Shown here piece by piece: positions 51,180-63,310 of a stretch of 64,000 nt of DNA (position 1 is the first letter of the stretch; every line of letters starts with the position of its first letter). The position numbers were made by a program, and so were the translations under genes. The notes below the pieces were generated by a model. It was not told the DNA's origin, ran no database searches, and saw nothing but the letters and a program-made list of their open reading frames with translations. The stretch comes from Dichetophora obliterata (lineage: Eukaryota; Arthropoda; Insecta; Diptera; Sciomyzidae): the NCBI GenBank assembly GCA_963920525.1, contig OY986437.1, forward strand, positions 61,045,330 through 61,109,329, in the 5' to 3' direction.

Positions 51180-53109
51180 GTGGTACATTGACTAGCACTA
51201 TGCTCAAGTCCCGCTCTATCGTCCTTGGCACCTAAATTTGGGCTGAAGTGTCCAAAAATCATGATTTTTTTATGAAAGTAAGATCTCCACACCCCATAAC
51301 TTGCCCCAAAACAAAAAGTTCCATCCTGGATTTGATATATATGATAGCTGATAACAAACTAATGCTTTTAGTCCTTAATCCCAAAATTGCTATCTATCGT
51401 CCTTCATACCGTAAAATGGTCTTGAAGTAAAAAAATTTGTTTAGAAAAAAAAAATTATTTTTTAAAACTAAAAAAACTATAGAAGGCAAATAGGTTCCAC
51501 TCTAAATTTTTGTTCAAAAAATGCATTTTTAATTGCTTATTCGAACGGCACTATGCTCAAGTACCGCTCTATCGTCCTTGCTATCTTAATTTGGACTGAA
51601 GTGTAAAAAAATTGTGATTTTTTTATGAAAGTAAGAATTCCACACCCCACAACTTGCCCCAAAACAAAAAGTTCCATTTTGAATTTTTAATATGTGATAG
51701 CAGATAGCAAAATGATTATATTAGACCTTAATCCCAAAATTGCTATCTATCGTCCTTCATACCGTAAAATGGTCTTGAAGTAAAATACTCAGTTCAGAAA
51801 AGAAAAAGAACATGTTCTTAAACCGAAAAAAATATAGAAGCCAAAAAGGTTCCACTCTACATTTTTTTTCAAAAATTTTTTTTTATGTGTTTAATCGGAC
51901 GGCATTATGCTCCAGTCCCGCTCTATCGTCCTTAGCACCTAAATTTGGGCTGAAGTGCAAAAAATTGTGATTTTTTTATGAAAGTAAGAATTCCACACCC
52001 CAAAACAAGCCCCAAACCAAATAGTTCCATCCTGGATTTGAGATATATGATAGCTGATAGCAAATTAATGATTTTAGTCCTTGATCCCAAAATTACTATC
52101 TATCGTCCTTCATACCGTAAAATTATCTTGAAATAAAAAAATCAGTTTAGAAAAAAAAATTAATTTTTAAAACTAAAAAAACTATAGAAGGCAAAAAGGT
52201 TTCACTCTAAATTTTTGTTCAAAAAAGCACTTTTAATTGTTTATTCGAACATCACTATGCTCAAGTACCGCTCTATCGTCCTTGCTATCTTAATTTGGGC
52301 TGAAATGTAAAAAAATCGTGATTTTTTTATGAAAGTAAGATCTCCACACCCCATAACTTGCCCCAAAACAAAAAGTTCCATCTTGAATTCTTGATATGTG
52401 ATAGCAGATAGCAAAATGATTATATTAGACCTTAATCCCAAAATTGCTATTTATCGTCCTTCATACCGTAAAATGGTCTTGAATTAAAATACTCAGTTCA
52501 GAAAAGATAAATAACATGTTCTTAAACCGAAAAAAAATATAGAAGCCAAAAAGGTTCCACTCTACATTTTTGTTCAAAAATGTATTTTTATGTGTTTAAT
52601 CGGACGGCATTATGCACCAGTCCCGCTCTATCGTCCTTGGCACCTAAATTTAGGCTGAAGTGTAAAAAAATCGTGATTTTTTTATGAAAGTAAGAATTCC
52701 ACACCCCAAAACTAGCCCCAAACATAAAAGTTCCATCCTGGATTTGAGATATATGACAGCTGATAGCAAACTAATGATTTTAGTCCTTAATCCCAAAATT
52801 GCTATCTATCGTCCTTCATACCGTAAAATGGTCTTGAAGTAAAATACTCAGTTCAGAAAAGAAAAAAAAAAAGTTTTTAAACCGAAAAAAATATAGAAGC
52901 CAAAAAGGTTCCACTCTACATTTTTTTTTAAAAAATGCATTTTTATATGTTTAATTGAACGGCACTATGCTCAAGTCCCGCTCTATCGTCCTTGGCACCT
53001 AAATTTAGGCTGAAGTGTAAAAAAATCGTGATTTTTTTATGAAAGTAAGAATTCCACACCCCAAAACTAGCCCCAAACATAAAAGTTCCATCCTGGATTT
53101 GAGATATAT
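51180..53109 (+). repeat. ~354-bp satellite-like array, forward block (six anchors)
   Basis: The anchor GCTCTATCGTCCTT recurs at 51213, 51566, 51920, 52270, 52625 and 52980 (spacing 350-355). Units contain GGCACCTAAATTTGGGCTGA, TGATTTTTTTATGAAAGTAA, TCCACACCCC, GTTCCATCCTGGATTTGA, ATCGTCCTTCATACCGTAAA and GGTTCCACTCTACAT. Two variants occur: CCTTGGCACC (anchors 1, 3, 5, 6) and CCTTGCTATC (anchors 2, 4). Small frames seen here on either strand are products of the repeat. Confidence 0.92.
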
Positions 53110-54240
53110 GATAGAACGGGACTTGAGCATAGTGGCGTTCGATTTTACACATAAAAGTTCATTTTTTGAATAAATATGTAGAGTGGAACCTTTTTGGCTT
53201 CTATATTTTTTTCGGTTTAAAAACTTTTTTTTCTTTTCTGAACTGAGTATTTTACTTCAAGACCATTTTACGGTATGAAGGACGATAGATAGCAATTTTG
53301 GGATTAAGGATTAAAATCATTAGTTTGCTATCAGCTATCATATATCTCAATTCTAGGATGGAAATTTTATGTTTGGGGCTAGTTTTGGGGTGTGGAAGTT
53401 TTACTTTCATAAAAAAATCACAATTTTTGGGCACTTCAGCCCAAATTTAGGTGCCAAGGACGATAGAACGGGACTTGAGCATAGTGCCGTTCGATTTTAC
53501 ACATAAAAATGCATTTTTATACAAAAATGTAGAGTGGAACCTTTTTGGCTTCTATAGGTTTTTTCGTTTTAAAAATTAATATTTTTTTCTTTTCTGAACT
53601 GAGTATTTTACTTCAAGACCATTTTACGGTATGAAGGACGATAGATAGCAATTTTGGGATCAAGGACTAAAATCATTAATTTGCTATCAGCTATCATATA
53701 TCTCAAATCCAGGATGGAACTTTTATGTTTGGGGCTAGTTTTGGGGTGTGGAATTCTTACTTTCATAAAAAAATCACGATTTTTTAACACTTCAGCCCAA
53801 ATTTAGGTGCCAAGGACGATAGAGCGGGACTTGAGCATAGTGCCGTTCAATTAAACATATAAAAATGCATTTTTTAAACAAAAATGTAGAGTGGAACCTT
53901 TTTGGCTTCTATATTGTTTTTCGGTTTAAAAACATTTTTTTTTCTTTTCTGAACTGAGTATTTTACTTCAAGTCCATTTTACGGTATGAAGGACGATAGA
54001 TATCAATTTTGGGATTAAGGGCTAAAATCATAAGTTTGCTATTAGCTATCATATATCTCAAATCCAGGATGGAACTTTTATGTTTGGGGCTAGTTTTGGG
54101 GTGTGGAATTCTTACTTTCATAAAAAAATCACGATTTTTTTACACTTCAGCCTAAATTTAGGTGCCAAGGACGATAGAGCGGGACTTGAGCATAGGTCCA
54201 TTCGATTTGGCACATCAAAATACATTTCTGCCTTAAAATG
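53110..54240 (-). repeat. ~354-bp satellite-like array, inverted block (four anchors)
   Basis: The same unit in reverse orientation: GATAG(A/G)(A/G)CGGGAC anchors at 53110, 53462, 53818 and 54173 (spacing 352-356). The switch point is GATAG, present both in the forward ATATATGATAG and in the reverse ACGATAGAACGGG. Confidence 0.92.
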
Positions 54241-54519
54241 CAGGATGGAACCTTTTAATTTTAAATAATAACTTTTAAGTTTTTAGAAAAAAATTTTTAT
54301 TTACCTTTACAAGGTTTTTAGTTCGAAGATGTATATACCAAGGACGGTTGATAGCAATTTGAAGAAGAGGTGACAAATTTATCAATTAAATATACATTTT
54401 TGCTAAAAAATGTATGTTTAACTCATTTTTGTAACTGCGGCGAATTCAATATTTTTATATGTTTTGCGGCGAATTCGGCAGAAACTTGGGCTGAAGATTT
54501 TGGGCTATCTTCACAGAAG

Positions 54520-54860
54520 TCAATATGCTCTGTTAAACGAATTTTTTTTGCAATGTTGAATAGTGTTTAATACGTCCCGGTGGTGCTTAAATCAAATAAT
54601 AGACTTGAATAGAAACTATTTACCGTATAAAATAGTTTTGGCCGCCTAAATCGGTCAAAGTCCCCAATGTGCGCTGCTAAACGAATTTTCTCAGAAATGA
54701 TACCTAATTAGATCGATTGATCACCCCCGTAAAACCCTTATACTGAAAATTTCATCGAAATCGGTTGGGCCGTTTTTGAGAACTCATTTACAAACAAACA
54801 AATAAATAAATAAACAAAAAATAAATAAACAAATAAACAAACAACCCAGTAGTTCCAAGT
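54520..54860 (+). repeat. Old tandem host repeat (part 2) and dispersed-repeat tail
   Basis: It continues the unit broken at 50847 (GCTCTGTTAAACGAATTTTT, GCAATGTTGAATAGTG, GGAAACTATTTACCG-like words). It then ends with ATCGAAATCGGTTGGGCCGT and an AAACAAACAAATAAATA-type tail, the same kind of tail as R1. Confidence 0.65.
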
Positions 54861-56262
54861 TGAAACATGGACCTACTACTTAGTATGAGAATTCATATAC
54901 CCACAGTGGTAGGGGCATGCCCTCCGCCTCTTATCTTGTACGTTCTTTTAACACATCGATGTCATTGACAGGGGCGAATGGACCCAACGTGCATTACCAT
55001 GGGCTTTACAATTCTCCCCTCCTATTGGGCCGTACCTGTAGAGGTTTAAGAATTGGCATGTCCAAAGGGATATGCTGCCATCAGCCGAACTACTGGGAAA
55101 TATTACTCGTTGAATAGTATTATATATATATTAGATGTTAGAGGTTTGGATTAATAAACCATTACAACTTTAAAAGCACATATTAAACAATGTCCATATG
55201 CTATATTGGTAAGTCAAAATATCTAATCTCTAGTTTTAAGAGCGACTTTTGACGTTGAGGGGGTAACGAGTTTTGTGAGTGTAGCAGCAGTGTTGCAGAG
55301 CGAAGTGTGGCAACCACGGGTTAAGAAACAGACGGTTTTTTATGCTTTTATTTACCACTTTAAGAAGCCTTTGCGCACATTCTCTTTGTCACAATAAAAA
55401 AAAACAAACACACAGCTAAAGACACGCCAACTTCGTATTTATTATCGTCTAATCAGTTAAAGCCTTTCAAAACTAATTGTTGACAAGCTAAGAAGAAGAC
55501 GTGAAAATGGTTTAAAGAGTCACAACGAAAAGCATGCTAATTGAAAAAAAATGACATACAGAGAATGAGAATAAAATGGACACTAAAAACTAATAAAAAA
55601 GAAAGGCTTTTAAGAAGGCAATAAAAACAAGAACAATAAAAACCTTAACAAAATTCCTGACAGAAAATTTGTATTTATATGGAAAAAAGCATTTGCTGTC
55701 TGGCGCATGTCTGCCGACATGTGTGAAAATGTACATGTGTTTATGGAGGTGGACCCAGTTTCGAGAGTTAGAAAATTTGAACCGAAAACTACGGTTAAAT
55801 GTGAGATTAGTCGATAAAATACGAAATAAATAATTCCAAGACAATAGAAAATTGTTAAGAGCTTATGACTTAGGCCTATAGTTGGACAAAAAACAGATTT
55901 TCACAATTTTCATGCAATAACTTTGTCGGATTTTCGCAAATTTTAGCAGCTTCAATTGGCCTGAAATATTATTAATTTCTGAAAAGTTCAAATCATTGCT
56001 TTCCTTTAATCTTTTCAATCAGCAAAATATTTTTTAAATTTAGGTTAAAAATTGCTAATTTCTTTGTTCATTTCGTCAATTTGTTTAGGTATCTAAGTTC
56101 TTGTCAAAAATTTTAAAAAACTGTGATATTAATGTTTAATGTCGTTCTTTGATGTTAAATTTTTTAATAATTTGGACTTTGAGCCCACAAAATTACGGAT
56201 AAAAATTACTTCAAAAATGTCGTTAAACAAATAAAATTTTATATAATGGTTCCACGAACGGG
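54861..56262. other. Non-coding DNA, less AT-rich at 54890-55110
   Basis: 54890-55110 is richer in G and C, with frame 54917-55117 (66 residues, no recognised domain). It may be unique host sequence. A 15-bp word AGGTGGACCCAGTTT at 55747 has an exact inverse at 61686-61700. No gene is supported. Confidence 0.4.
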
Positions 56263-58886
56263 AGTCCATAACCAGGGTACCCGTGTACCCTAGTGCAGTT
56301 TTTTCGTTTATATTCAAATAAAATAATATATATATGCACAAATTATTAGAAACGCTTAATTTTTACATCTCAACTGTACAAATTTCATGTTTGTAAGATA
56401 AAATTGGTTTCTATGGGCATTTTCTACCTAAAAGGCACACAAAAGTAAACAGAAACTGGTTTTATGTTTCTGTTTGTGTTTTTAGGTAGCAAATGTTGTG
56501 TTTGTATTTTTGTGTTTTTTTGTTTGTGTTTTTAGGTAGCAAATGTTTAGCTACGGTAGAAAAAGAATACATTTCAATGATTTCGTCAGTATAAGTTGAA
56601 CAGTTGAACAGTTGAACAATGAAGTTGAAGAAAAATTAACCGCAAAATAGAATATTTAACTGAAAGACAATATATGCGTTTGAGTGAAGAAGCCAGGAGC
56701 AGATATATTGAGTCTATACTTGATAATATGACTGTGGATGACGACGCTTTAGAGCCAATTGAGGAAGAAGGAGAGGTATTTACGGTAGAAGTGCAAGATT
56801 CAGAAAGTGAAGACAATGACAACGAAATTCCAGTCGCTATTGACACGCCAATGCAAATTGAGCAAGTTGTATTTGAAGATGAAAGTGACAGCGAAACTGA
56901 TATGGTTGAAGAAAATGCACCAACATCAAGCACAACAGAAAGTATGATTGCACGTGATGGTACTCAATGGCAACCAACACCACCTGTTTGTCAACAAATA
57001 AGGAGTCACAACATCGTAAGAACTCGCAGTGGTCCATTACGAATGGCGGAAAGTATGACTGGTATGCAATGCTTCAAGAGTTATTTTACAATAGAAATGG
57101 TCGATATAATCGTGCGTCATACCAACAGAAAAGCCAATTCAACTCATGATGCCTACAATGCAGCAAACCCAACAAAGCGTCAATTGAAGTGGAAGGATAC
57201 GACAGTGGCAGAAATATACGCATTCATTGGAATGCTGATAATGGCAGGCGCAAATCATTCCGATAATGAAAATGCAAGGGACTTACGGACGCAAGTGTCG
57301 CATCCTCTATTTCGTGCAACAATGGGATGAAACCGCTTCTGGGATCTTATTCGTTTTATACGTTTTGATGACGCGAGAACAAGCAACGAGAGGCAGCGCA
57401 CAGACAAAGCTGCTCCAATACGAAATATTTGGATAATGTTGAACGCCAATCTCGCAAAATATTATGTGCCTACAGAAAATTTAACAATCGACGAACAATT
57501 GTATCCGTACCGCGGCAGAACAAAATTTACCCAGTATATTCCATCGAAGCCTGCGAAATACGGGATCAAGGTATGGTGGATATGCGATGCTAAAAATTCA
57601 TATCCTCTTCATGGCCAAATATATACTGGCAAACAAGACAGTGGTCGCGAAATCGGTGTAGGCGAAAGAGTAGTCAGAGATTTGGTTGGGCCATACCACA
57701 ATAGCGGACGTAATATCACCATGGATAATTTTTTTACGACGCTGCCACTGGCAAAGCAGCTGATATCCGTCAAACTTAGCATTGTTGGAACACTGCGGCG
57801 AAACAAAGCCTATATGCCAACAGAAATGAAAGACGATAAGAGTTGGACCGTTAGTGAACCGAGAAGGTGACTATGGTTTCATACAAACAGAGGAAAATAA
57901 ATTCCGTAATATTGTTGTCGACTCTGCATGATGATGCAACTGTAGAAGAAAACGGCAAACCAGAAATCATAAATTTTTATAACAAAACGAAAGGTGGCGT
58001 GGATGTTATGGACCAGGCGCTTCGGGAGTATACCACACAGAGACACACAAAAAGGTGGCCTTTGTCGTTTTTGTACAATATGCTCGATGTTAGTGCTTTC
58101 GCGGCATACACTATATTTTATGATAATAACAGAACTGTTCCATATCAAACAACATGGAGAAAACGCTTTTTGCGTAAACTTGCTGGAGATTTGTGTGCGC
58201 CAATAATAGAAGAAAGAGTAGCTAATCGCCAAGTAACGCGTCATTTTTCCACCAAATCAGCAATTGAGAGCTTTTTGGGAAGACCAGTGGAGACGGTAAC
58301 CTATACCGAGCAACCATCTACTTCTACGGCTGCTTCTACTGATGGCAGGAAGCCAATAACAGGATGCTGCTATTTGTGCGCTTCTTTGCCAGACAACAGG
58401 AGAAGAAAGACGAGAAAAGTCTGCAATGTTTGCATGAAACCAATTTGCGATCAACATACTCAAACAATATCAAAATGTTTTCCCTGTTTCAACAATGACT
58501 CAACATAAGACATCAAATATTAGAAATAAGTTAAAATGAATAAAATATAAATAATTTAACTAAAAAACAATTACAGTTCATTTTTTACACATCAATAAAA
58601 ATTTTGAAACAAAATAAAAATAAAACCAACGTATTTTCTTTGAAATATTAGGTAATTTGCACTAAGGTACCCCGTTACCCTGGTCATGGACCCCTGTATG
58701 CAAAAACATTAAACTCATTTTTTAGTTAATATATTTAACCAAATTTGATAAACTTTTTTCTAGTCTCTAAGTTAAGCCAAAATCTCTGATGATCCGGAGT
58801 TTCATGTTGATATCTTCAATAATAAAGGAACAGCAGCACTTTAAAGTTCAAAAAAGTACCCGGGTACCCGGTTATGGACCGTAGGG
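56263..58886 (+). mobile_element. piggyBac element, inactive copy
   Basis: The right end is CCGTAGGG followed by TTAA (58887-58890), the piggyBac insertion signature. Subterminal inverted repeats AGTCCATAACCAGGGTAC...TAGTGCA (56263-56297) and GCACTA...GTTACCCTGGTCATGGA (58659-58690) pair with each other. The right side has an additional 190 bp with GGGTACCCGGTTATGGACC. The outer left tip with TTAA was not found, so the left end is decayed or truncated. The transposase remnant occupies 56674-58507. Confidence 0.85.
56674..58507 (+). pseudogene. piggyBac-family transposase, one nonsense codon and one frameshift
   Basis: piggyBac transposases excise precisely at TTAA. The reading starts MRLSEEARSRYIES with an acidic N-terminal region (residues about 20-90). 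The catalytic region keeps all three expected aspartates: TIDEQLYPYRGR, TMDNFFTTLPLA and KGGVDVMDQALREY. The C-terminus is the Cys/His-rich zinc-binding tail (CCYLCASLP ... VCNVCMKPICDQHTQ ... CFPCF). TGA at 57328-57330 interrupts MG*NRFWDLIRF, probably a CGA-to-TGA change. At about 57866 the frame shifts and a short conserved stretch between SEPRR and TMVSYKQRK is missing. Otherwise about 600 residues are preserved, near family length, so inactivation is fairly recent. Confidence 0.92.
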
Positions 58887-58890
58887 TTAA

Positions 58891-59256
58891 TTATGTATTT
58901 AATTTAATTGTAATGGTTTCTCAAGAAATTTTACGACAACAATCAGTTACCAACTGTAGACTCCGATGAATGCGGCCATTGATTTCCTTTTGTTCTTATT
59001 CGCAAAAAGCTGACTTTGACAATTTTGGATCTGAAAAAAACAAAGCAGACCGAAATGCAGCTACCTTCTCTAGTTCTGCCATGTTTTAATCAAATTAATT
59101 ATTTTTTTGTAAAAATCTGTAAAAAAAAAATTGTTTTTTAATTATATTTTTTGCAGAAATTCTAAACGATCTTCGATGATTCCTATTTGTTATATTTCTT
59201 TTTTAAATCGGTTGCTGTTGAAAATCAGTAACTTTTAAATGCTGTCACGTATAAAG
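58891..59256. other. Non-coding spacer
   Basis: Nothing is recognised between the piggyBac and hAT elements. Confidence 0.45.
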
Positions 59257-60530
59257 TAGGGATTGACATCTTTTTCAAGGCCCGATTATTCTGGGATTAT
59301 TCAATTCAAATCCCGGGATTGTTGAAAACAATTTTTCGAATAGCTAAGTAATAAAATTTTTCAAACTACAGTCACAAATATTCCCCTTTCAATTATCAAC
59401 GATCGAACTAACAAGCATTGAGGCGGAGCGGTGCTTCTACTCTGCAGGTCCTATATGCAATAAATTAAGGTCTAAGTTAGGGGATGATACCATTAATGCT
59501 TTAATTTCTTAAAGATCGTATTTTAATCAAAAGAAGGAATAATTTTGCTGAACTCTAAATAGAAGGGTGTTGTATTTATTTTTTTACTTGAGTGCATAGA
59601 CTTTTTTATTTAATTTTTATGTACTATAGCATGTAGTTAAAGGAAAGTCTTAGGCCAAAGCGCTTAAAATTAAGGCATATTTTTGAATAAGCTTTCTAAA
59701 AAATTTTATTATATACACAAAAAATTTAATTTGCATGTTAATTTTACATCATAAGCGTCTCCAGATTGCCTGAAAATAAAATAGTTTCGAAAAAAGACTC
59801 TTAAATGCACATCTTTTACCAAGATGGAAAATTAAGAAAATTACGAAGCGTTGGGAAAAAGTGGAAAAAATTGACCATATAGTTGCGTGTAAAACCTTGA
59901 CAAATTTTCCAAGACGCTCATTTGGGTAAAAGATTTGTAGAATTACAATACAAACAGATTAAAAAAATTTTAATTGGTCGATTTTGAGTTTGTTTGCAGT
60001 AGTGCAGTCAGTTTTGAAAAAGTATATTTCGAGGAAAACGTGTTTAAAGTTACTCTGCTTAGTTAAATTTACTCTAGCGCAACAGGTTTTAAGCGCTGTA
60101 GAATCTGTATTACAAGCGGAATTGATTTATTGAAGGATAATTGAACAATAATCAATCTAAAAATAAATTTAATATTAAAAAAATTGTTGTTTAAATAGTG
60201 ATTTAAAATAATTTTATGTAGGCAGTTACTGCTAAATTAAATATATGTATTTGTACATGTATTACAAAAACTATGTTATAAATTAATGAGGATATATGAT
60301 TGTCAAATTTTATGTTTCGTTTTTTTTTTTTTGTGTTGAATTCGTGCAAATTGTACTTCTTTGTTATATCAATTTGATACAGAATATGTACTATAATAGA
60401 ATAGAAGTAAGCACTTTTGGCAAAAAAATAGCGAAATAAAAACTTCTTTAATTTCGGGACGATCCCGGGATTGTATTTTCAGATACCGAAAAACCCGGGG
60501 TCGAAAAAACTCAAAAAATTTACATCTCTA
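59257..60530 (+). mobile_element. Deleted hAT element
   Basis: The left end TAGGGATTGACATCT and the right end (minus) TAGAGATGTAAATTTTTTG are imperfect inverted repeats, with CCCGGGATT-type words inside both. The flanks GTATAAAG (59249-59256) and GTATATAA (60531-60538) agree at six of eight bases. It contains the last codons of a hAT transposase, consistent with an internal-deletion derivative. Confidence 0.75.
59384..59512 (+). pseudogene. C-terminal dimerisation segment of a hAT transposase
   Basis: The frame reads SIEAERCFYSAGPICNKLRS followed by KLGDDTINALIS and a TAA stop. This matches the conserved hAT C-terminal dimerisation signature (S.ER.FS.AG.I...RS.L..D...AL). Only about 42 residues remain. 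The BED finger and catalytic DDE residues are absent. It is preceded by CTACAG, which may be an old intron acceptor. Confidence 0.8.
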
Positions 60531-60538
60531 GTATATAA

Positions 60539-63242
60539 TCATCGAGATATGTGCTTTTTTAGTTGAACTACAGAAAATGTTCCGATAAATTGCAAATAAT
60601 CTTGCGAACATCTTGCTTTATAAGCAGTGTTGGCAACAATTTCAAGCCAAAAGGCACCAACTCTCAAAAAAAAAAACTCTTTAATATGACAAAAAAAAAA
60701 AAACAAAAGACTTTACATGTAAAAGATATTATAAAATAAAAATAAATATTATACTGTAATAAATATAGTGACGTTTAGCGTCTACTATCATTTATTATTA
60801 GTACTAGATGGTTCCATGAAAACGCCTAGGAGAATAGGAGTGGAGGAGTAGATCCCATCTGGTATGACATCATACCAAACATCTGGTCTATGTGGGCTGG
60901 CCTTTGACCTAAGCTAATCTTACCTATTTTTTCAATATTATAAAACATAAGATAAAAAATGTCGTATATTCCATTCATAGAAGTCCTCTCAATAGAAATG
61001 CAAGTTTTTGGGCAGTTCCCAAATTCAGAATTTTTTTGAAACAGAAATTTTTTCACGGATCCTCAAATGTGCCAAGAAGTTAGTTTCAATTTTTTTGAAA
61101 AAACATTTTGTTAACTGATTTGAGAACTGCAGAAAAATTATTGATTTGATAGAAATTTGATTTGTATAATTAGTACTATAGAAAATTGTAAAACCTTTAA
61201 TTTTATATTTAGCTTGTTTTATTAGTTAATTAAGAAGGTCACAAGACCTTATATCTTCATGCAGAAAAATTTCTAAATATATCTGGATAATAACAAAATT
61301 TTCGGATTCAGTGACCGATTTTATTCGGGAACTGGAAAGTATCATTCCTGGAAAAAGACAACAAAAAATACTTCTAAAATTGGATAATTTTTTTAAGGAT
61401 TTTACTAAAAACTCTTAATTTATAACCCTGTTTTAAGGATTGGCAGTTTTTAAAAAGTTAATGATCTGATCAATCAAAAAGATTCACGTTTCAGGCCAGT
61501 CAAAGCTGTAAAACTGGTAAAAGACTAAAAAAATTGTGAAAAAACTGATTATTGCATTATAATTAACTACTGATTCAAATCGGATGTTCTAAAGTTTCTA
61601 AACGATATCCGATCATTCTTTTATTTTGGATTCCGTTTTTTTGGGGGTGTCGAATATTTATTTTATTTACTTTTTTTCTCCATACAAACTGGGTCCACCT
61701 TAGTGTTTGCCTGGATTATTTCTAGTTGCAGCCTATACAAACATATATTTTTAGCTGCCTAGCCTTAAAAAACAAATGTGTCCAAGTCGTAGGTTAGAAT
61801 ATGTTAATGTTTGAGGAAACAAGTCGTACACTTAAATAAATATGTTTAAAATATTTTACTGATAGTACCGAGCTAAGGGTTTTAACCTTTCATGAAATTT
61901 AAAATAAAATTCTTTCCTCGTAACGCTTGAAAAATTTAGAAGCCACCAAACTAATACCTCAATACATAGCTGTTTCTTTTTTTTTTAACTTCAACTAATG
62001 CAAATCTAATTTTTTTTCAGTCGATAAGGCTTTATAACATAGCACCATGTATGTTTACTATTATTTTGTGCTTATTTTTCCTTCTCCTTAACGTGGGATA
62101 ACTAATTATATGCCTCTTACTTGTTATGCGAAAATAACAAATTTTTCAAACAAGCTAACAAGTTTTTGGATGTTTTAGTCGCCTGTCAAATGTTAGTGAA
62201 TTTAGGTGGGCTCAACTTGAAACCATATGATACGAGTATGTGTGCGTAAAAGTTTTTACATGTTTTTAATGAGCTCTCTAATTTGTCATATCTAATAATT
62301 AGTTGGTTGATATTAATATTAAAGGCGTGTCTTAAGCCGCATTTGTTGTTCTTAAAACCAGATATTAATTATTAATATTTGTTTATGTCATTTTAGTTGC
62401 TTTTAGCACTTGTTATTAGCCTTTTAATAGGGAAGGAAATTTTTTTGCTGGAATTAGCTTAAATTTTATGCAAAATAAGAATGTGCGGACAATAAGAGCA
62501 ACTAAGACAGCAATTATTTGTAGGTACTCATGGGAGTCCACAGGGGGAGGCGCGCCCCCTAGGCAGTGAAAATTGTTTAAATATCTTCAAATTAAATCAA
62601 AAAGTCGTAAGCTACAATTACAAAATTTTACGGGAGTCAAAAAACTTTCAAATTGTAATTGTAATTGTAAGTTTCGCTCAAACTTTGGGATTTCAGAACT
62701 TTTTTAATAAAAACGTCGTTTTTAGTTGTAAGAGTGTAAAATTTAGCGGGAACATGTGTTTGGATAAGGTACATCAATAATCAATCAAAATTTTTAACTT
62801 TAAATTTATTGTAACTTACGCCTTTTTTGATTTTATATGACGATATGTTCATTATATATTTTAATATATTTTTAAGAGAAATCAAAAATACTTCATTTAA
62901 GGTATATTTATAAATAAAGCTGAGCTAAGCCATGCATGCATTTTTAAATAGTATGTTGTACCCGTCGCAGTGATAAGTTACGATACCATTTCATTTACCC
63001 TTATTTCACAGACACTCTTCAATACGTATTCTTATACTCAAAAAATTTTGCGTATAAATATTACTAATAACTGCGTCCATTCTACGAATTTTATTCGTAG
63101 TTTTAAGACACGAATAGGATTCGTAGATTATACGTAGTTTAGTACATATTGCAAATATTTTATTCGTATTCGAACAAAAACAAATGTATATTGTACGAAT
63201 ACATTTATTACATTAACTAATAACAAAAAACAAAACATTCTA
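60539..63242. other. AT-rich non-coding DNA
   Basis: No gene. CAGTGTTGGCAACAATTTC at 60627 looks like a lone hAT-type end, but no partner was found. The 76-residue minus frame 60826-61056 has no domain. 63075-63200 has several ATTCGTA/TACGAAT palindromes (CTACGAATTTTATTCGTAG), continued at 63405-63450. Confidence 0.45.
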
Positions 63243-63310
63243 TCTGTGCTGGGTTTTGAACCACGGTTTTTTAGCTTAAGGCCACCTTGCAATCATACAT
63301 TTCCCTATAT
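63243..63310 (-). tRNA. tRNA-like sequence on the minus strand, degraded
   Basis: Read on the minus strand: GATTGCAAGGTGGCCTTAAGC, then GTGGTTCAAAACCCAG (B-box-like within a short T-arm) and CACAGATA. The acceptor pairing is missing. It sits between two ATTCGTA-palindrome patches and may be a SINE head. Confidence 0.35.

Larger units (their letters stand above)
50848..54519. mobile_element. 3.67-kb TIR element carrying a satellite-like array
   Basis: TGTGAAGTTAGCCCAAAGTC near the left end mirrors TGTGAAGATAGCCCAAAATC at the right, followed inward by GAATTCGCCGCAA-type words on both sides. The octamer TCAATATG flanks it at 50840-50847 and 54520-54527, splitting a host repeat unit so that its halves join across the gap. 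The outermost 4-6 bases of the two ends differ (CACCGG against CTTC), so one tip may be altered. The interior is almost entirely a ~354-bp tandem repeat in two opposing blocks. No transposase. Confidence 0.78.

Noticed and set aside
51004..54268. Several 60-86 residue frames repeated through the satellite block (e.g. near 51248, 53252, 53608, 54080)
   Set aside because: They are periodic translations of the ~354-bp tandem unit on both strands, without domain character.
50848..54519. Regularly spaced repeats resembling a CRISPR array
   Set aside because: The unit is about 354 bp with no short repeat/unique spacer alternation, and the context is eukaryotic.
54917..55117. 66-residue frame in a GC-richer patch
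   Set aside because: No domain and short; the patch may be unique host DNA, but no gene can be shown.
60627..60650. CAGTGTTGGCAACA as a hAT terminus
   Set aside because: No inverse partner or duplication was found within the window.
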